Assembly: GCA_038137215.1 (NCBI GenBank)
Contig: JAYQBG010000014.1
Span: 1 to 64,000 of the forward strand
From: JABJAG01 sp038137215
Lineage (GTDB): Bacteria > Pseudomonadota > Alphaproteobacteria > UBA6615
Reading direction: 5' to 3'
Length of the DNA stretch: 64,000 nt
Shown here one piece after another: positions 35,765 to 45,143 of this stretch (the stretch's first letter is position 1; each line of letters opens with the position of its first letter). The notes below the pieces were generated by a model. The model worked only from the letters and a program-made list of their open reading frames with translations. It had not been told where the DNA came from and ran no database searches. Made by a program: the position numbers and the translations under genes.

Positions 35765-36817
35765 TTATTTAGGGAAGATGAACGTCTGGCTCTCATCCCG
35801 TGTGACGGCCACATTCTCACCGACAGATGGCAGTCTTCGGCCCGGGACGTGAATGCGCACTTCGGTGGAGGCTGCGTCGTCCAGTCGCACATCGATGAGA
35901 CTGCTGCGACCGAGGAACCGGGCCGATGTCACCGTCCCATGGCCATTGCCCCCGTTATCCGTCAGGGCGAGAGCCTCCGGACGGACAAAAACATCAACAG
36001 CCGTGCCGCTGACCGTGCCGTTCGTGGAGACCGGTCCGAGCGCGGTCTGCACCGAACCGTTTTCCACGAGACCGGAAAACTTGTTCACATCCCCAAAGAA
36101 CGACGCCACAAAGGCGTCCGCGGGATGTGAGTAAACCTCATCAGGCGTTCCAACCTGCGAGATGCGTCCCGCCTCCATCACGACAATCCGATCCGCCAGG
36201 AACATGGCCTCTTCCGGGTCGTGGGTAACCATGAGCGTTGCAATACCGCTGTCGCGCAGGATCTCTGCCGCCTGATCCCGGATACGATGCCGCAATGAAG
36301 TATCAAGCCCCGAGAAGGGTTCATCGAGAAGAACGACGCGGGGACGCGGTGCCAACGCGCGTGCCAGCGCCACCCGCTGTTGCTGGCCGCCGGACAATTC
36401 GTGCGGAAAGGCATTGGCATGAGAGGTCATTCCGGTGCGTTCAAGCGCTGTCGCGACCCTTGCCTCCCGTTCCTGACTGCTACACTTCTGCAATCCGAAT
36501 GCGATATTGGCGCGCACCGTCAGATGCGGGAACAGCGCATAGTCCTGGAACACTAATCCGACATTGCGATATTCCGGGGGAATATTGGTCCGCTCATCTC
36601 CCATCACCCGGCCCCCGATGCTCACCCGGCCGTTCTGCAGAGGTTCCAGGCCTGCGGCCACACGCAACAGGGTCGTCTTGCCGCAGCCTGACGGGCCGAC
36701 GAGGCAGACTACTTCGCCGGCGCCAACGGTCAGACTGGCATCGTAAACCGCCACCACCGGCCCAAACCGATGGCTCATATGTTCGATTGCAAGATCGTTT
36801 AACTCAGATGTCATCAT
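35765..36817 (-). CDS. Orphan Fe3+/polyamine-type ABC transporter ATPase (FbpC-like)
   Basis: This 350-residue ATPase has Walker A GPSGCGKTTLL, Q-loop VFQDYALFPHLTV, signature LSGGQQQRVALARAL, Walker B VVLLDEPFSGLD, and H-loop MVTHDPEEAM. The C-terminal about 110 residues form a TOBE-like domain, as in FbpC and PotA. No binding-protein or permease gene is nearby. A Fur-box-like sequence lies 49 bases upstream, which favours iron; polyamine or other substrates remain possible. It sits inside an otherwise conserved scpB-tatA interval, in the same direction. Confidence 0.85.
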   Translation of the reverse strand: MMTSELNDLAIEHMSHRFGPVVAVYDASLTVGAGEVVCLVGPSGCGKTTLLRVAAGLEPLQNGRVSIGGRVMGDERTNIPPEYRNVGLVFQDYALFPHLTVRANIAFGLQKCSSQEREARVATALERTGMTSHANAFPHELSGGQQQRVALARALAPRPRVVLLDEPFSGLDTSLRHRIRDQAAEILRDSGIATLMVTHDPEEAMFLADRIVVMEAGRISQVGTPDEVYSHPADAFVASFFGDVNKFSGLVENGSVQTALGPVSTNGTVSGTAVDVFVRPEALALTDNGGNGHGTVTSARFLGRSSLIDVRLDDAASTEVRIHVPGRRLPSVGENVAVTRDESQTFIFPK

Positions 36818-36831
36818 TCAGTGCCGAATAC

Positions 36832-36851
36832 ACCGGTAAGGTTCTACCGGT
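36832..36851. promoter_or_regulatory. Inverted repeat in the leader of the ABC ATPase gene
   Basis: ACCGGTA (36832-36838) and TACCGGT (36845-36851) are perfect 7-bp arms with a six-base loop, and a third ACCGG follows at 36854. It lies between the Fur-like box and the start codon; possible leader hairpin or second operator. Confidence 0.4.
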
Positions 36852-36865
36852 ACACCGGAACTTAT

Positions 36866-36880
36866 TGAAAACGATTATCA
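36866..36880 (-). promoter_or_regulatory. Fur-box-like operator
   Basis: Read on the minus strand the 15-mer TGATAATCGTTTTCA matches the Fur 7-1-7 consensus TGATAATnATTATCA at 12 of 14 defined positions. It lies 49-63 bases upstream of an iron-type ABC ATPase gene, the position expected for an iron-responsive operator. Many alphaproteobacteria use other iron regulators (Irr, RirA), so the regulator is inferred. Confidence 0.5.
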
Positions 36881-36899
36881 ACCGCAACCAGTAGCGGGA

Positions 36900-37604
36900 T
36901 TATGTTCCTGTCTCGTCCGCCAGGTCGTCCGCCAGGTCCTCCTCGGGGTCGAGCGGTTCATCGGGTTCGGCATCGCTTTCGGATTCTCCTGTGACGGAGT
37001 CGAAGGGCAATTCGTCCTTGCCCGCCGAGGACGCGTAGATATTCACCGCGGGGCGTTGGTCGATCAGGCCCGCGGCCTTGAGTTCCTGAACACCCGGGAG
37101 GTCTTTCAGGCTCTCGATCCCGAAATGCGACAGGAACTTCTCCGTCGTCACCCAGGTCAGAGGGCGTCCGGGAGAGCTCCGCCGGCGGCCCGGCCGGATC
37201 CAGTCCACTTCCAAAAGCACGTCCATTGTGCCCTTGCTCAGGCTGACACCGCGAATTTCTTCGATTTCCGCACGCGTCACCGGTTGATGGTAGGCCACCA
37301 CCGCAAGCGTTTCATGGGCGGCCCGCGACAAACGACGCTGGGCCACCCGTTCGATCTTCAGACGGTCGGCCAGGTCCGGCGCCGTGCGCAGGGTCCACTT
37401 GCCGCCGACATTGACAAGGTTCACCCCCCGTCCCGCGTAAAGCTTGTGGAGGTCCTCCAGCAGTTCGGGGACATCGGTGCCTTCGGGCAACTGCGCGGCA
37501 ATCGAGGCCACATCAAGCGGTTCGGCGGCAGCAAACAAGACCGCCTCGGCAAGGCGCAGCAGATCCGTGCGTTCATCCAGTTCCAGTTCGGGATTAATCG
37601 TCAA
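36900..37604 (-). CDS. scpB: Segregation and condensation protein B
   Basis: ScpB (234 residues) is the winged-helix dimer that completes the SMC-ScpAB condensin. LAEAVLFAAAEPLDVASI and RLSRAAHETLAVVAYHQPVTRAEIEEIRGV are the family blocks. No ATG fits; I chose TTG 37604, which overlaps the scpA stop by 11 bases and precedes homology directly. The tail is strongly acidic. The gene is followed by the ABC ATPase leader. Confidence 0.9.
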   Translation of the reverse strand: MTINPELELDERTDLLRLAEAVLFAAAEPLDVASIAAQLPEGTDVPELLEDLHKLYAGRGVNLVNVGGKWTLRTAPDLADRLKIERVAQRRLSRAAHETLAVVAYHQPVTRAEIEEIRGVSLSKGTMDVLLEVDWIRPGRRRSSPGRPLTWVTTEKFLSHFGIESLKDLPGVQELKAAGLIDQRPAVNIYASSAGKDELPFDSVTGESESDAEPDEPLDPEEDLADDLADETGT

Positions 37605-38448
37605 GGCTTGCGCCCCCTGCTTGCTCTGAAGATGACGCCGAATCTTCCGGTCGGCTACGGAAATAGATCGGTCCGAAACGTTGATCCTGGCGGATTTCCG
37701 CATGACCGTCGCGCACCAGTTCCAGGCTGGCCACGAAGGTGGCGGCAATGGCCGCGCGGGTCGGCAAACCCTCCAAAAGGTCCTCGGGCAGGAAACTCGA
37801 CAAGGTTGCCCAGTCCGGCGACTTCCCGAGCACGCTGCGCAGGCGGCCGAGCGCGTCATCGACCGAAAAGAGTTCGAACTGCTCAATGGTGAGCGTTTCC
37901 ACCTTGCCGCGGCGCTGGAGGGAGCCATAGGCCTCAAGCATCTCAAACAGAGAGGCCTCATAGACCGATTGGGTCACCACGCGGATGCCCTCGGGGGCGC
38001 CGCGCGGGAAAACGTCCCGACCCAATAGCGGACGTGCAAACAGGGTCTCGGCTGCCTTGCGCATGGCCTCGAGGCGCTGCAACTGGAATTGCAGAGCCGC
38101 CGCCATTTCGGCCGCTGTCGGCTCCTCGCCCTCGGTTTCCTCGACAGGCAGAAGGAGACGCGACTTGAGATAGGCGAGCCAAGCTGCCATCACCAGATAG
38201 TCCGCGGCGATTTCCAGGCGAAGCCGCTTGGCCTCCTGAATGTACTGCAGATACTGTTCGGCGAGCGCCAGGACCGAAATCTTCGTCAGATCGACTTTCT
38301 GATCGCGGGCAAGCGATAGCAGCAGGTCGATCGGGCCCTCGAATCCTTCCAGGTTCACGACCAACGCATTGCTGCCGGCCGACGGCGTCTCGGTCCCTGA
38401 TTGGTAATCGGGCACCGGCTGCTCAAAATTTTCGGTCGTCTCGCTCAT
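37594..38448 (-). CDS. scpA: Segregation and condensation protein A
   Basis: ScpA (284 residues) is the kleisin of the SMC complex. LEGFEGPIDLLLSLARDQKVDLTKISVLALAEQYL is the family N-terminal block; the C-terminal winged helix (FVASLELVRDGHAEIRQD) binds SMC. ATG 38448 overlaps the stop of the M50 protease (ATGA), which supports it over an upstream ATG at 38511. Confidence 0.93.
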   Translation of the reverse strand: MSETTENFEQPVPDYQSGTETPSAGSNALVVNLEGFEGPIDLLLSLARDQKVDLTKISVLALAEQYLQYIQEAKRLRLEIAADYLVMAAWLAYLKSRLLLPVEETEGEEPTAAEMAAALQFQLQRLEAMRKAAETLFARPLLGRDVFPRGAPEGIRVVTQSVYEASLFEMLEAYGSLQRRGKVETLTIEQFELFSVDDALGRLRSVLGKSPDWATLSSFLPEDLLEGLPTRAAIAATFVASLELVRDGHAEIRQDQRFGPIYFRSRPEDSASSSEQAGGASLDD

Positions 38449-39128
38449 ACAAGTCCCACAACGCGAACCAGAATGCCTCGCAGGAATTCCACAGGAGTTC
38501 CCACCAGCCAACGGAAGATATTCAGGTCCAGACCCAGCGTCTGACCCGCCCAGGGAAGAATAAAGATCAGTCCGATCAGAATAAACAAACCGTAGCGCTC
38601 CAGCTTTGCCAGAGGCAGCGCCAGCCGGTAGGGCAACAACCCGACGGCGACGCGGCCGCCATCCAGCGGCGGGAGCGGCAGCATATTAAAAACAGCCAGC
38701 AACAAATTGAGATTAATGGAGTTTATCAGGTTTCGCGCAATCCATTCCCCGACCTCCGGCCCGAGAAATTGGATGAAATGCAGGCCGATCGCGGACAGGA
38801 TTGCGAGCCCGATATTGATCCCCGGACCCGCCGCGGCAACCAGTACCATGTCGCGCCGCGGATGGCCGAGTCGCCCAAAATTAACCGGTACGGGTTTTGC
38901 CCAGCCGAACAGAATTCCGCCGAAGGTGATCAACAGCGCCGGCAGGATAATGGTGCCGAACCGGTCGATATGTACCAGCGAATTGAAAGTGACACGCCCG
39001 AGCTGCTTGGCCGTGTCATCCCCCAGCTTCCAGGCGGCCCAGCCATGGGCGGCTTCATGCATGGTGATCGCGATCAGGACGGGAAGCACCCAGATCGAGG
39101 CGAGATACAGGATTGCGTTGATGTCCAA
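38445..39128 (-). CDS. Site-2-protease-like M50 metallopeptidase
   Basis: This 227-residue membrane protease has the zinc motif H-E-x-x-H as MHEAAHGW in the first segment and the second motif as NMLPLPPLDGGRV. Six membrane spans, no PDZ domain: the small group 3 type. Such proteins occur in the scpAB neighbourhood of alphaproteobacteria, but their substrates are unknown. It lies 10 bases after nagZ. Confidence 0.9.
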   Translation of the reverse strand: MDINAILYLASIWVLPVLIAITMHEAAHGWAAWKLGDDTAKQLGRVTFNSLVHIDRFGTIILPALLITFGGILFGWAKPVPVNFGRLGHPRRDMVLVAAAGPGINIGLAILSAIGLHFIQFLGPEVGEWIARNLINSINLNLLLAVFNMLPLPPLDGGRVAVGLLPYRLALPLAKLERYGLFILIGLIFILPWAGQTLGLDLNIFRWLVGTPVEFLRGILVRVVGLV

Positions 39129-39138
39129 GGATGCGGTC

Positions 39139-40152
39139 TCAGCTCTTCAGGAACTGCGAGAGCAGTTCGGCGTAGTGGTCCGCTGTATTGTTGGCAGGTG
39201 TTGGTCGCGCCGCACAAGCCCGCTGCCAGCGGTCGAGACTGGATTGATTGAGCGCACGCGCAGCCGCTGCGACCTGCATCATCTCTGCCAGATCGCCGGT
39301 GCAGTGGAGAACGGCATCACACCCGGCCTCCAGCACCTGTGCGGCGCGCCGCGCCGGCGACCCGTCAAGCGCCGACATGGCGATATCATCGCTGAACAGA
39401 AACCCGTCAAACCCGATTTCCTCACGGATCACTTCGGAAATGACCTTCGGCGATATGGTGGCCGGCGCTTCAGTGTCGATGGCCCCAAACACCACATGGG
39501 CGCTCATGCCGACCGGCAGATCGCGCAGCGCCCGAAACACGGCAAAATCATGCGCGCGCAGGGTTTCTGCATCTGTCGCAACACGGGGAAGTGTCCGGTG
39601 ACTGTCAACGCGCGCCCGTCCGTGCCCGGGCAGGTGCTTGACCACCGGCAGGCAGCCTTCCTGCAACAACCCCTCTGACATTTTCCGGGCAAGCGCCGAC
39701 ACCACGTTCGGGCGGTCCGAATAGGCCCGCGAGCCGATTGCGCCGGTCGTCTCGGGCAGACCGAGATCGGCAACCGGCGCACAATCGACATCAATTCCCA
39801 GATCGCGGAGTTCCGCCCCGAACATCGCGCCCAGAGTTAGCGCTGCCTTCTCGGCCCGGCCACTGTCACGCAAGTACAGATTTCCCAGCGTGCGGGCATC
39901 AGGGGCGTTGTGCCAGGTCGGCGGACGCAACCGCATGACGGTGCCCCCTTCCTGATCGATCAGCACCGGCGCGTCGTCCCGTTCCACGCACTCCCGCAAA
40001 TCCGCCGTCAGGCGGCGGATGGCGTCCGGAGCCTCGCAATTCCGCGCGAACAGAATGAAGCCGAGCGGATTTGCATCGCGCAGAAAGGCCTGTTCGTCGG
40101 ATGACAGTTCGGTACCCGAAACGGCAAATATGGCCGCGAGCGGCGCGGTCAC
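39139..40152 (-). CDS. nagZ: Beta-N-acetylhexosaminidase
   Basis: NagZ (337 residues) removes N-acetylglucosamine from anhydromuropeptides during cell-wall recycling. The GH3 signature KHLPGHGRARVDSHRTLP includes the general-acid His; LFSDDIAMSAL holds the catalytic Asp. Cytoplasmic. Normal length (E. coli 341). It follows the SPOR-domain gene by 30 bases. Confidence 0.95.
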   Translation of the reverse strand: MTAPLAAIFAVSGTELSSDEQAFLRDANPLGFILFARNCEAPDAIRRLTADLRECVERDDAPVLIDQEGGTVMRLRPPTWHNAPDARTLGNLYLRDSGRAEKAALTLGAMFGAELRDLGIDVDCAPVADLGLPETTGAIGSRAYSDRPNVVSALARKMSEGLLQEGCLPVVKHLPGHGRARVDSHRTLPRVATDAETLRAHDFAVFRALRDLPVGMSAHVVFGAIDTEAPATISPKVISEVIREEIGFDGFLFSDDIAMSALDGSPARRAAQVLEAGCDAVLHCTGDLAEMMQVAAAARALNQSSLDRWQRACAARPTPANNTADHYAELLSQFLKS

Positions 40153-40182
40153 GGCGAGTACACGGTCAAGAAATACGGCATC

Positions 40183-41085
40183 TCAGGGCGCGACGATCAG
40201 ACAATCCTGATTGCGGGATTTGAGCTTGCCACAGAGGCTGGACGCCGCTGCGCGATCGGCAAGCGGCCCGGCCTGAATTCGATAGAACGTACCCCGGTCC
40301 AGCGTGATCGTCTGAACATTCAGGGCAAGCGATCCGAGCAGGTCGCTGTTCTTGCTCTGCATCCGTGCCCATTCACTCTCGGCCGAGGCACGGCTGGAGA
40401 CAGACGCCAGCTGGATTTTCCACCCCGGCCCTGCGGCTGCGGCCGGTGCGGGCTTGGCCTCGGGTTTCGGCGCAGGCGCCGCTGCCACCGGTGCCGGTAC
40501 AGGCACGGCAGGTTCGGGCTCAACAGCCAGGGCGGGTGCCGGCGGTGGCGGAGGTACGACAGCAGCCTGCGAGTTGGGCTCGCTGTCGGCCGACGGCGTC
40601 GGTACCGGCTGGGCCGGTACGCGTTCGGGAACCGTCACAGTTTCGGGTGTGGCTTGCGGCTGTGGTGCGTCAACGACGGGGGTCTTCGGTGCTGCGGCCA
40701 CTTTGGGCGCAGCCGGACGTTCGGCCGGCTCCTCGGGTGGCGGCAGAAGCCGCTCAACAGGTTCCTGGACCTGCCCCGGCGCCAGGCGATTGAAGACCAG
40801 CTTGTCCTGATGCGGAACATCGAGGCCACCAGGTTCGGCGGGCGGGCGTTTGAACGGCTCGGGGGCGGCTCGCACGACAGGTGCGGCTTCTTCGGCACCC
40901 GAACGGATACCCTGCTGGAATACGAACCAGCCCACGGCCACCACCGCCACGAGCCCGATCACCACGGCGCCGCTGGCGAACAGCTTGGCGCGCGCGCTCA
41001 TCCCCGGACGGGGTTCATCGAATGCTTCGTCTGAAAACGGATCGTCAAACCGGTCGTTGGGACCAATGATTTCCGGATCGCTCAT
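40183..41085 (-). CDS. SPOR-domain membrane protein
   Basis: This 300-residue protein has a short cytoplasmic part, one membrane helix (LFASGAVVIGLVAVVAVGWFVF, residues about 34-55), a long Pro/Ala linker, and a C-terminal SPOR domain (GWKIQLASVSSRASAESEW to SLCGKLKSRNQDCLI). SPOR domains bind denuded glycan at the division site. It probably acts with NagZ and NlpD-like proteins in septal wall turnover. Confidence 0.9.
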   Translation of the reverse strand: MSDPEIIGPNDRFDDPFSDEAFDEPRPGMSARAKLFASGAVVIGLVAVVAVGWFVFQQGIRSGAEEAAPVVRAAPEPFKRPPAEPGGLDVPHQDKLVFNRLAPGQVQEPVERLLPPPEEPAERPAAPKVAAAPKTPVVDAPQPQATPETVTVPERVPAQPVPTPSADSEPNSQAAVVPPPPPAPALAVEPEPAVPVPAPVAAAPAPKPEAKPAPAAAAGPGWKIQLASVSSRASAESEWARMQSKNSDLLGSLALNVQTITLDRGTFYRIQAGPLADRAAASSLCGKLKSRNQDCLIVAP

Positions 41086-41094
41086 TCCCTTGCC

Positions 41095-42855
41095 TCACTC
41101 CCGTAACTCATCGACCGGGGTCACGCCCATCACGTCGAGCCCGGAGGCAACCACTGTCTGTACCGCGCGCACCAGCGCCATACGGGCCCGCGTCAATTCG
41201 CTGTTATCGGCAATGACGAACCGCAAGCCGGGTTCTTCGCGCGCCTTGCTCCAGAGCGCATGGAACGCCGCAGCAAGGTCATAAAGATAAAACGCCAACC
41301 GATGCGGCTCGTGAGCCTCTGCCGCGCTCTCAACCGTGCGCGTCCATGCCGCGAGCGTTCTGATCAACGCAAGCTCATCCGAGTCGGTCAACAAACTCAG
41401 ATTGGCTCCAACCAGTCCGGCTGTCGTGAAATCGGCGTCGGGAAACGCATCCGCAGCCATCTTCGCCACCGAATAGCACCGCGCATGAGCGTACTGAACA
41501 TAAAAAACCGGGTTGTCCCGGCTCTGTTCGCGCACCTTCACCAAGTCGAAATCCAGTGGCGCATCGTTCTTGCGGGTCAGCATGATGAACCGCACCACAT
41601 CCTTGCCCACTGCATCGACGAGGTCCCGCAGGGTGACGAAGGTGCCAGACCGCTTGGACATCTTGGCCGGTTCCCCGTCCTCGAGCAGACGCACCATCTG
41701 GCAAAGCTTAACGTCCAGTTCTCCCGCTTCGCCGGTCAGTGCCTTGATGCCGGCGGCGACCCGCTTCACATAGCCCCCGTGATCGGCGCCCCAGACGTCG
41801 ATCATGGTCGCAAATCCGCGACGGTACTTGTCCTGATGATATGCAAGATCGCTGGCAAAATAGGTCCATGAGCCGTCTGACTTTTTCAATGGACGGTCTG
41901 TGTCGTCGCCGTATTCCGATGCCTTGAACAGGGTTTGCGGACGCTCCTCCCAGTCATCGGGCAACTTGCCCTTGGGCGGCTCCAGCACCCCCTCATAGAG
42001 CAGGTCTTCGTTTTCCAGGGTCTCCATCACGGATTCGACCGCCCCGGCGTCCACAAGCTCACGCTCGGAGGAAAACAGATCGTGGGAAATGCCCAGTGCG
42101 CCGAGGTCGATGCGGATTAGGTCCAGCATGGCCGCGACCGAGAACTCACGCACGACCGGTAGCCATTCCGCCTCGTCCGCATCGCGCCACTTGTCGCCGT
42201 CACGGGCGGCGAGATCTTTGCCCACGGGGATCAGGTAGTCCCCGGGATAGAGGCCTTCGGGAACCTCTCCGATATCCTCGCCCAGGGCTTCGCGATAACG
42301 CAGATAGGCCGAGCGTGCGAGTACATCGACCTGCCCGCCCGCATCGTTGATGTAGTATTCGCGGGTGACGTCGAAGCCCGCCTTGGCCAGCAAAGACGCC
42401 AGCACATCGCCCACCACGGCGCCGCGCGCGTGGCCGACATGCAGCGGCCCGGTCGGGTTGGCGGAGACATATTCGACGTTCACGGCGCGGTTCCGGCCCA
42501 GTTCCCCGTTCCCGTAATCGGTGCCCGCTTCGAGAATCTCGATCAGACGCTGGATCCAGAAAGCATCGGACAATCCGAGATTGATGAACCCCGGCCCTGC
42601 AACTTCCGCCTTCTCGACGGAATCATAGGTTTTCAGACGCGCAGCAATCGTTTCGGCCAGATCACGCGGCTTCAGGCCAGCCGGCTTGGCCAGCACCATG
42701 GCGGCATTGGTCGAGAGATCGCCATGGGACGGATCGCGCGGCAGTTCGACAGACACCCGGCTGCCATCGGTGCCTTCGGGCAGCGCGCCGTTCGCGACAA
42801 GAATTTCAATTTCTTTTTCAATATTCGCCTTGAAGGCGCTGAAAACATTCATCAA
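41095..42855 (-). CDS. argS: Arginyl-tRNA synthetase
   Basis: ArgRS (586 residues) charges tRNA-Arg. The class I HIGH motif reads TGPLHVGHARGAVVGD and the KMSKS-type loop PAKMSKRSGTFVTL. An N-terminal tRNA-binding domain and the C-terminal anticodon domain (DALSALVRAVQTVVASGLDVMGV region) are present. It overlaps dgt by four bases (ATGA). Confidence 0.96.
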   Translation of the reverse strand: MMNVFSAFKANIEKEIEILVANGALPEGTDGSRVSVELPRDPSHGDLSTNAAMVLAKPAGLKPRDLAETIAARLKTYDSVEKAEVAGPGFINLGLSDAFWIQRLIEILEAGTDYGNGELGRNRAVNVEYVSANPTGPLHVGHARGAVVGDVLASLLAKAGFDVTREYYINDAGGQVDVLARSAYLRYREALGEDIGEVPEGLYPGDYLIPVGKDLAARDGDKWRDADEAEWLPVVREFSVAAMLDLIRIDLGALGISHDLFSSERELVDAGAVESVMETLENEDLLYEGVLEPPKGKLPDDWEERPQTLFKASEYGDDTDRPLKKSDGSWTYFASDLAYHQDKYRRGFATMIDVWGADHGGYVKRVAAGIKALTGEAGELDVKLCQMVRLLEDGEPAKMSKRSGTFVTLRDLVDAVGKDVVRFIMLTRKNDAPLDFDLVKVREQSRDNPVFYVQYAHARCYSVAKMAADAFPDADFTTAGLVGANLSLLTDSDELALIRTLAAWTRTVESAAEAHEPHRLAFYLYDLAAAFHALWSKAREEPGLRFVIADNSELTRARMALVRAVQTVVASGLDVMGVTPVDELRE

Positions 42856-44087
42856 ACAACATCCGGATCGAACAACTTGCGGTGTAATTCAAGGGCGTAG
42901 CGGTCGGTCATGCCGGCAATATAGTCGGCGATCACATGGGCGCGTCCGTGTTCGTCCTTTTCCTGCGCCCGTGCCCGCCAGTCGGTGGGCAGCAATTCAG
43001 GTTCACGGAATAACAGATCGAACATCTCGGTGACGACGCGCCGCGCCTTGGAGGTCATGCGGTTCACGATGTGATGCCGGTACATGTTCTCGTAGAGAAA
43101 AGCCTTCACGGCTCGGTCGGCGTCTGCAATTTCTTCGGAGAACGCGGCCACCTGATGATCGAGCGCGCGCACCGCCTCCGGTGAATCGACCTCGCTCTCA
43201 TCCAGCCTGCGTCGTGTCTCAGCCAGCACATCGCCCACCATGACGCCAATCATCTGGCTGATGCCCATATGAATGGTCCGCATGCGATCCGTCTGACCGT
43301 GTTCTGCCGCGACATGGGCAAAGGCCGGCCCGACCAGCGGCACATCCTTCACATCGTCCAGGTCGAACAGACCGGCCCGCAACCCGTCGTCGATGTCGTG
43401 GCTGTTGTAGGCGATATCGTCGGAAATCGCGGCGATCTGGGCTTCAGCCGAGGCAAAGGTGTCCAGTTCCAGGTCGTGCTGCGCGACATACTCGACGATG
43501 GCCGCCGGCAGCGCCCGCGCGCTGGCCGCATAGTGCCCTGTCAGCGGCCCGTTGTGTTTCACGATGCCTTCCAGGGTCTCCCAGGACAGGTTCAGTCCGT
43601 CAAAGGTGGAGTAACGTTCCTCAAGCTTGGTCAGAATGCGAAGCGTCTGGGCGTTGTGGTCAAACCCGCCAAACGGCGCCATGGCTGCATCCAGCGCGTC
43701 CTCGCCTGCGTGACCGAACGGGGTGTGGCCAAAATCATGGGCCAGTGCGAGGGCTTCGGCCAGATCCTCATTCAGACCCAGCGAACGCGCGACAGTCCGG
43801 GCGATCTGTGCCACTTCCAGCGAATGGGTCAGCCGGGTCCGGTAATAATCGCCCTCGTGATACACGAAGACCTGGGTCTTGTGCTTCAACCGGCGGAACG
43901 CGCTTGAGTGAATGATCCTGTCTCGGTCGCGCTGATAACAGCTGCGATGACCGCTTTCCTGCTCTGCATGAAACCGCCCGCGCGTGGCCAGCGGATCGCA
44001 CGCATAGGGCGCCAGAACCGGGCCATACTGGTCCGGTCCGGCGGGGGTCAGTTTGAGTTCGGCAGGAGATGCTGGCATTTGGCGCAA
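42852..44087 (-). CDS. Deoxyguanosinetriphosphate triphosphohydrolase-like protein
   Basis: This 411-residue HD-domain enzyme cleaves dNTPs to nucleoside and triphosphate. Metal residues lie in THSLEVAQIARTVARSLG and AHDFGHTPFGHAGE (H...HD), with the later D in ISDDIAYNSHDIDDGLR. The type lacking the long E. coli insert, standard in alphaproteobacteria. Starts at 44087 or ATG 44078. Divergent from erpA (89 bases). Confidence 0.92.
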   Translation of the reverse strand: MRQMPASPAELKLTPAGPDQYGPVLAPYACDPLATRGRFHAEQESGHRSCYQRDRDRIIHSSAFRRLKHKTQVFVYHEGDYYRTRLTHSLEVAQIARTVARSLGLNEDLAEALALAHDFGHTPFGHAGEDALDAAMAPFGGFDHNAQTLRILTKLEERYSTFDGLNLSWETLEGIVKHNGPLTGHYAASARALPAAIVEYVAQHDLELDTFASAEAQIAAISDDIAYNSHDIDDGLRAGLFDLDDVKDVPLVGPAFAHVAAEHGQTDRMRTIHMGISQMIGVMVGDVLAETRRRLDESEVDSPEAVRALDHQVAAFSEEIADADRAVKAFLYENMYRHHIVNRMTSKARRVVTEMFDLLFREPELLPTDWRARAQEKDEHGRAHVIADYIAGMTDRYALELHRKLFDPDVV

Positions 44088-44176
44088 GGTACGTGTGCGC
44101 GCTCCGAATGCAACGTATATTTGACAATTCGCAGGCTATGACTAAATACCTGAGAAAATTAAGCTAAAGTGATCCC

Positions 44177-44545
44177 ATGAGCGAATCGCAGGCCATAGAA
44201 ACCGACTCCGACGCGCCGGCCGGCGTGGGTCTGAGCGAAAGTGCCGTCAAGCAGCTCACCCGCCTGATTGAGGCGGAGGGCGGTGCCACGATGCTGCGCA
44301 TCACCGTCAATGGTGGTGGCTGTTCGGGTTTTACCTACGCCTTCGATTTCGATGACACTGTCAATGACGATGACAAGACCTTCGTCACCGATGGTGTCAC
44401 TGTGGTTGTCGATGAGGCCTCGCTGGAATTCATCGGCGGAGCGGTTCTGAACTACGTCGAGTCCTTGGGTGGCACCCATTTCACACTGGAAAACCCCAAC
44501 GCCACCTCGTCCTGCGGCTGCGGATCGTCTTTCTCGGTATACTAG
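44177..44545 (+). CDS. erpA: Iron-sulfur cluster insertion protein ErpA
   Basis: This 122-residue A-type carrier delivers Fe-S clusters to target apoproteins. The three cluster cysteines are in NGGGCSGFTYAF and SSCGCGSSFS, arranged C-x(n)-C-x-C. The N-terminal stretch of about 20 residues is variable. The gene pair dgt/erpA divergent and xthA near is common in alphaproteobacteria. Its 3' end overlaps the next convergent gene by four bases. Confidence 0.93.
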   Translation: MSESQAIETDSDAPAGVGLSESAVKQLTRLIEAEGGATMLRITVNGGGCSGFTYAFDFDDTVNDDDKTFVTDGVTVVVDEASLEFIGGAVLNYVESLGGTHFTLENPNATSSCGCGSSFSVY

Positions 44546-45066
44546 TGCCAGCGAATCTTTCGTTCTCCCAGTCCCATCTCTTCAACGCTGAGAACCAAAG
44601 CTTCCGTAGCGACCTCGCCTACAATGTTTTCCGAATTCGATTTCATTTCGTCCCCGATATCATTTTGATGACCGGCAAACTTCTGGAAGTAAGGCGAATT
44701 CCTGCCGTCTTTTTGAAGTGACGATAGTTCCTCGGTCGTCAAAAATTTCAGATATGCGCGGGCCAGGTTTCGATCCCATTCCGCCTGACGTTTGGCAGCA
44801 GCGATATTCAGGTTCTTCCGCAAGACCGGCACGACGGCAAGGCCGTGCTCTGCTGCGAGTATAGCCATCGTTTGCGTAATCTGGGTGACCTGAAATGCGA
44901 TGACACGAAGGTTTCCGTTTACGCCGGTTTCTTGAACAAATTCCACAGTTGCTTCGAGCTCATGGCCCTCCTTCTCTCCGACCTGATCACCTGTTTGAGA
45001 CCAAGCGAGCTGCGCCCACACAAGTACGACTGCAAACCCAAGTACGTGAAGAGAACGAAACAGCAT
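44542..45066 (-). CDS. Secreted hypothetical protein
   Basis: This 174-residue protein has a signal peptide (MLFRSLHVLGFAVVLVWAQ, cleavage after AWS), a long helical body, and no cysteines in the mature part. ATG 45066 has GAGG upstream. The base composition is clearly lower in GC than the flanking genes, suggesting a recent arrival between the conserved erpA and xthA. Convergent with erpA and divergent from xthA. No family recognised. Confidence 0.65.
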   Translation of the reverse strand: MLFRSLHVLGFAVVLVWAQLAWSQTGDQVGEKEGHELEATVEFVQETGVNGNLRVIAFQVTQITQTMAILAAEHGLAVVPVLRKNLNIAAAKRQAEWDRNLARAYLKFLTTEELSSLQKDGRNSPYFQKFAGHQNDIGDEMKSNSENIVGEVATEALVLSVEEMGLGERKIRWH

Positions 45067-45143
45067 ATGTTCCTCGACCTGTTGGTAATTGCAGAATCGT
45101 ACCATGCATTCGCTTGCCGCTGAATTTCTGGCATAAGGACGTC

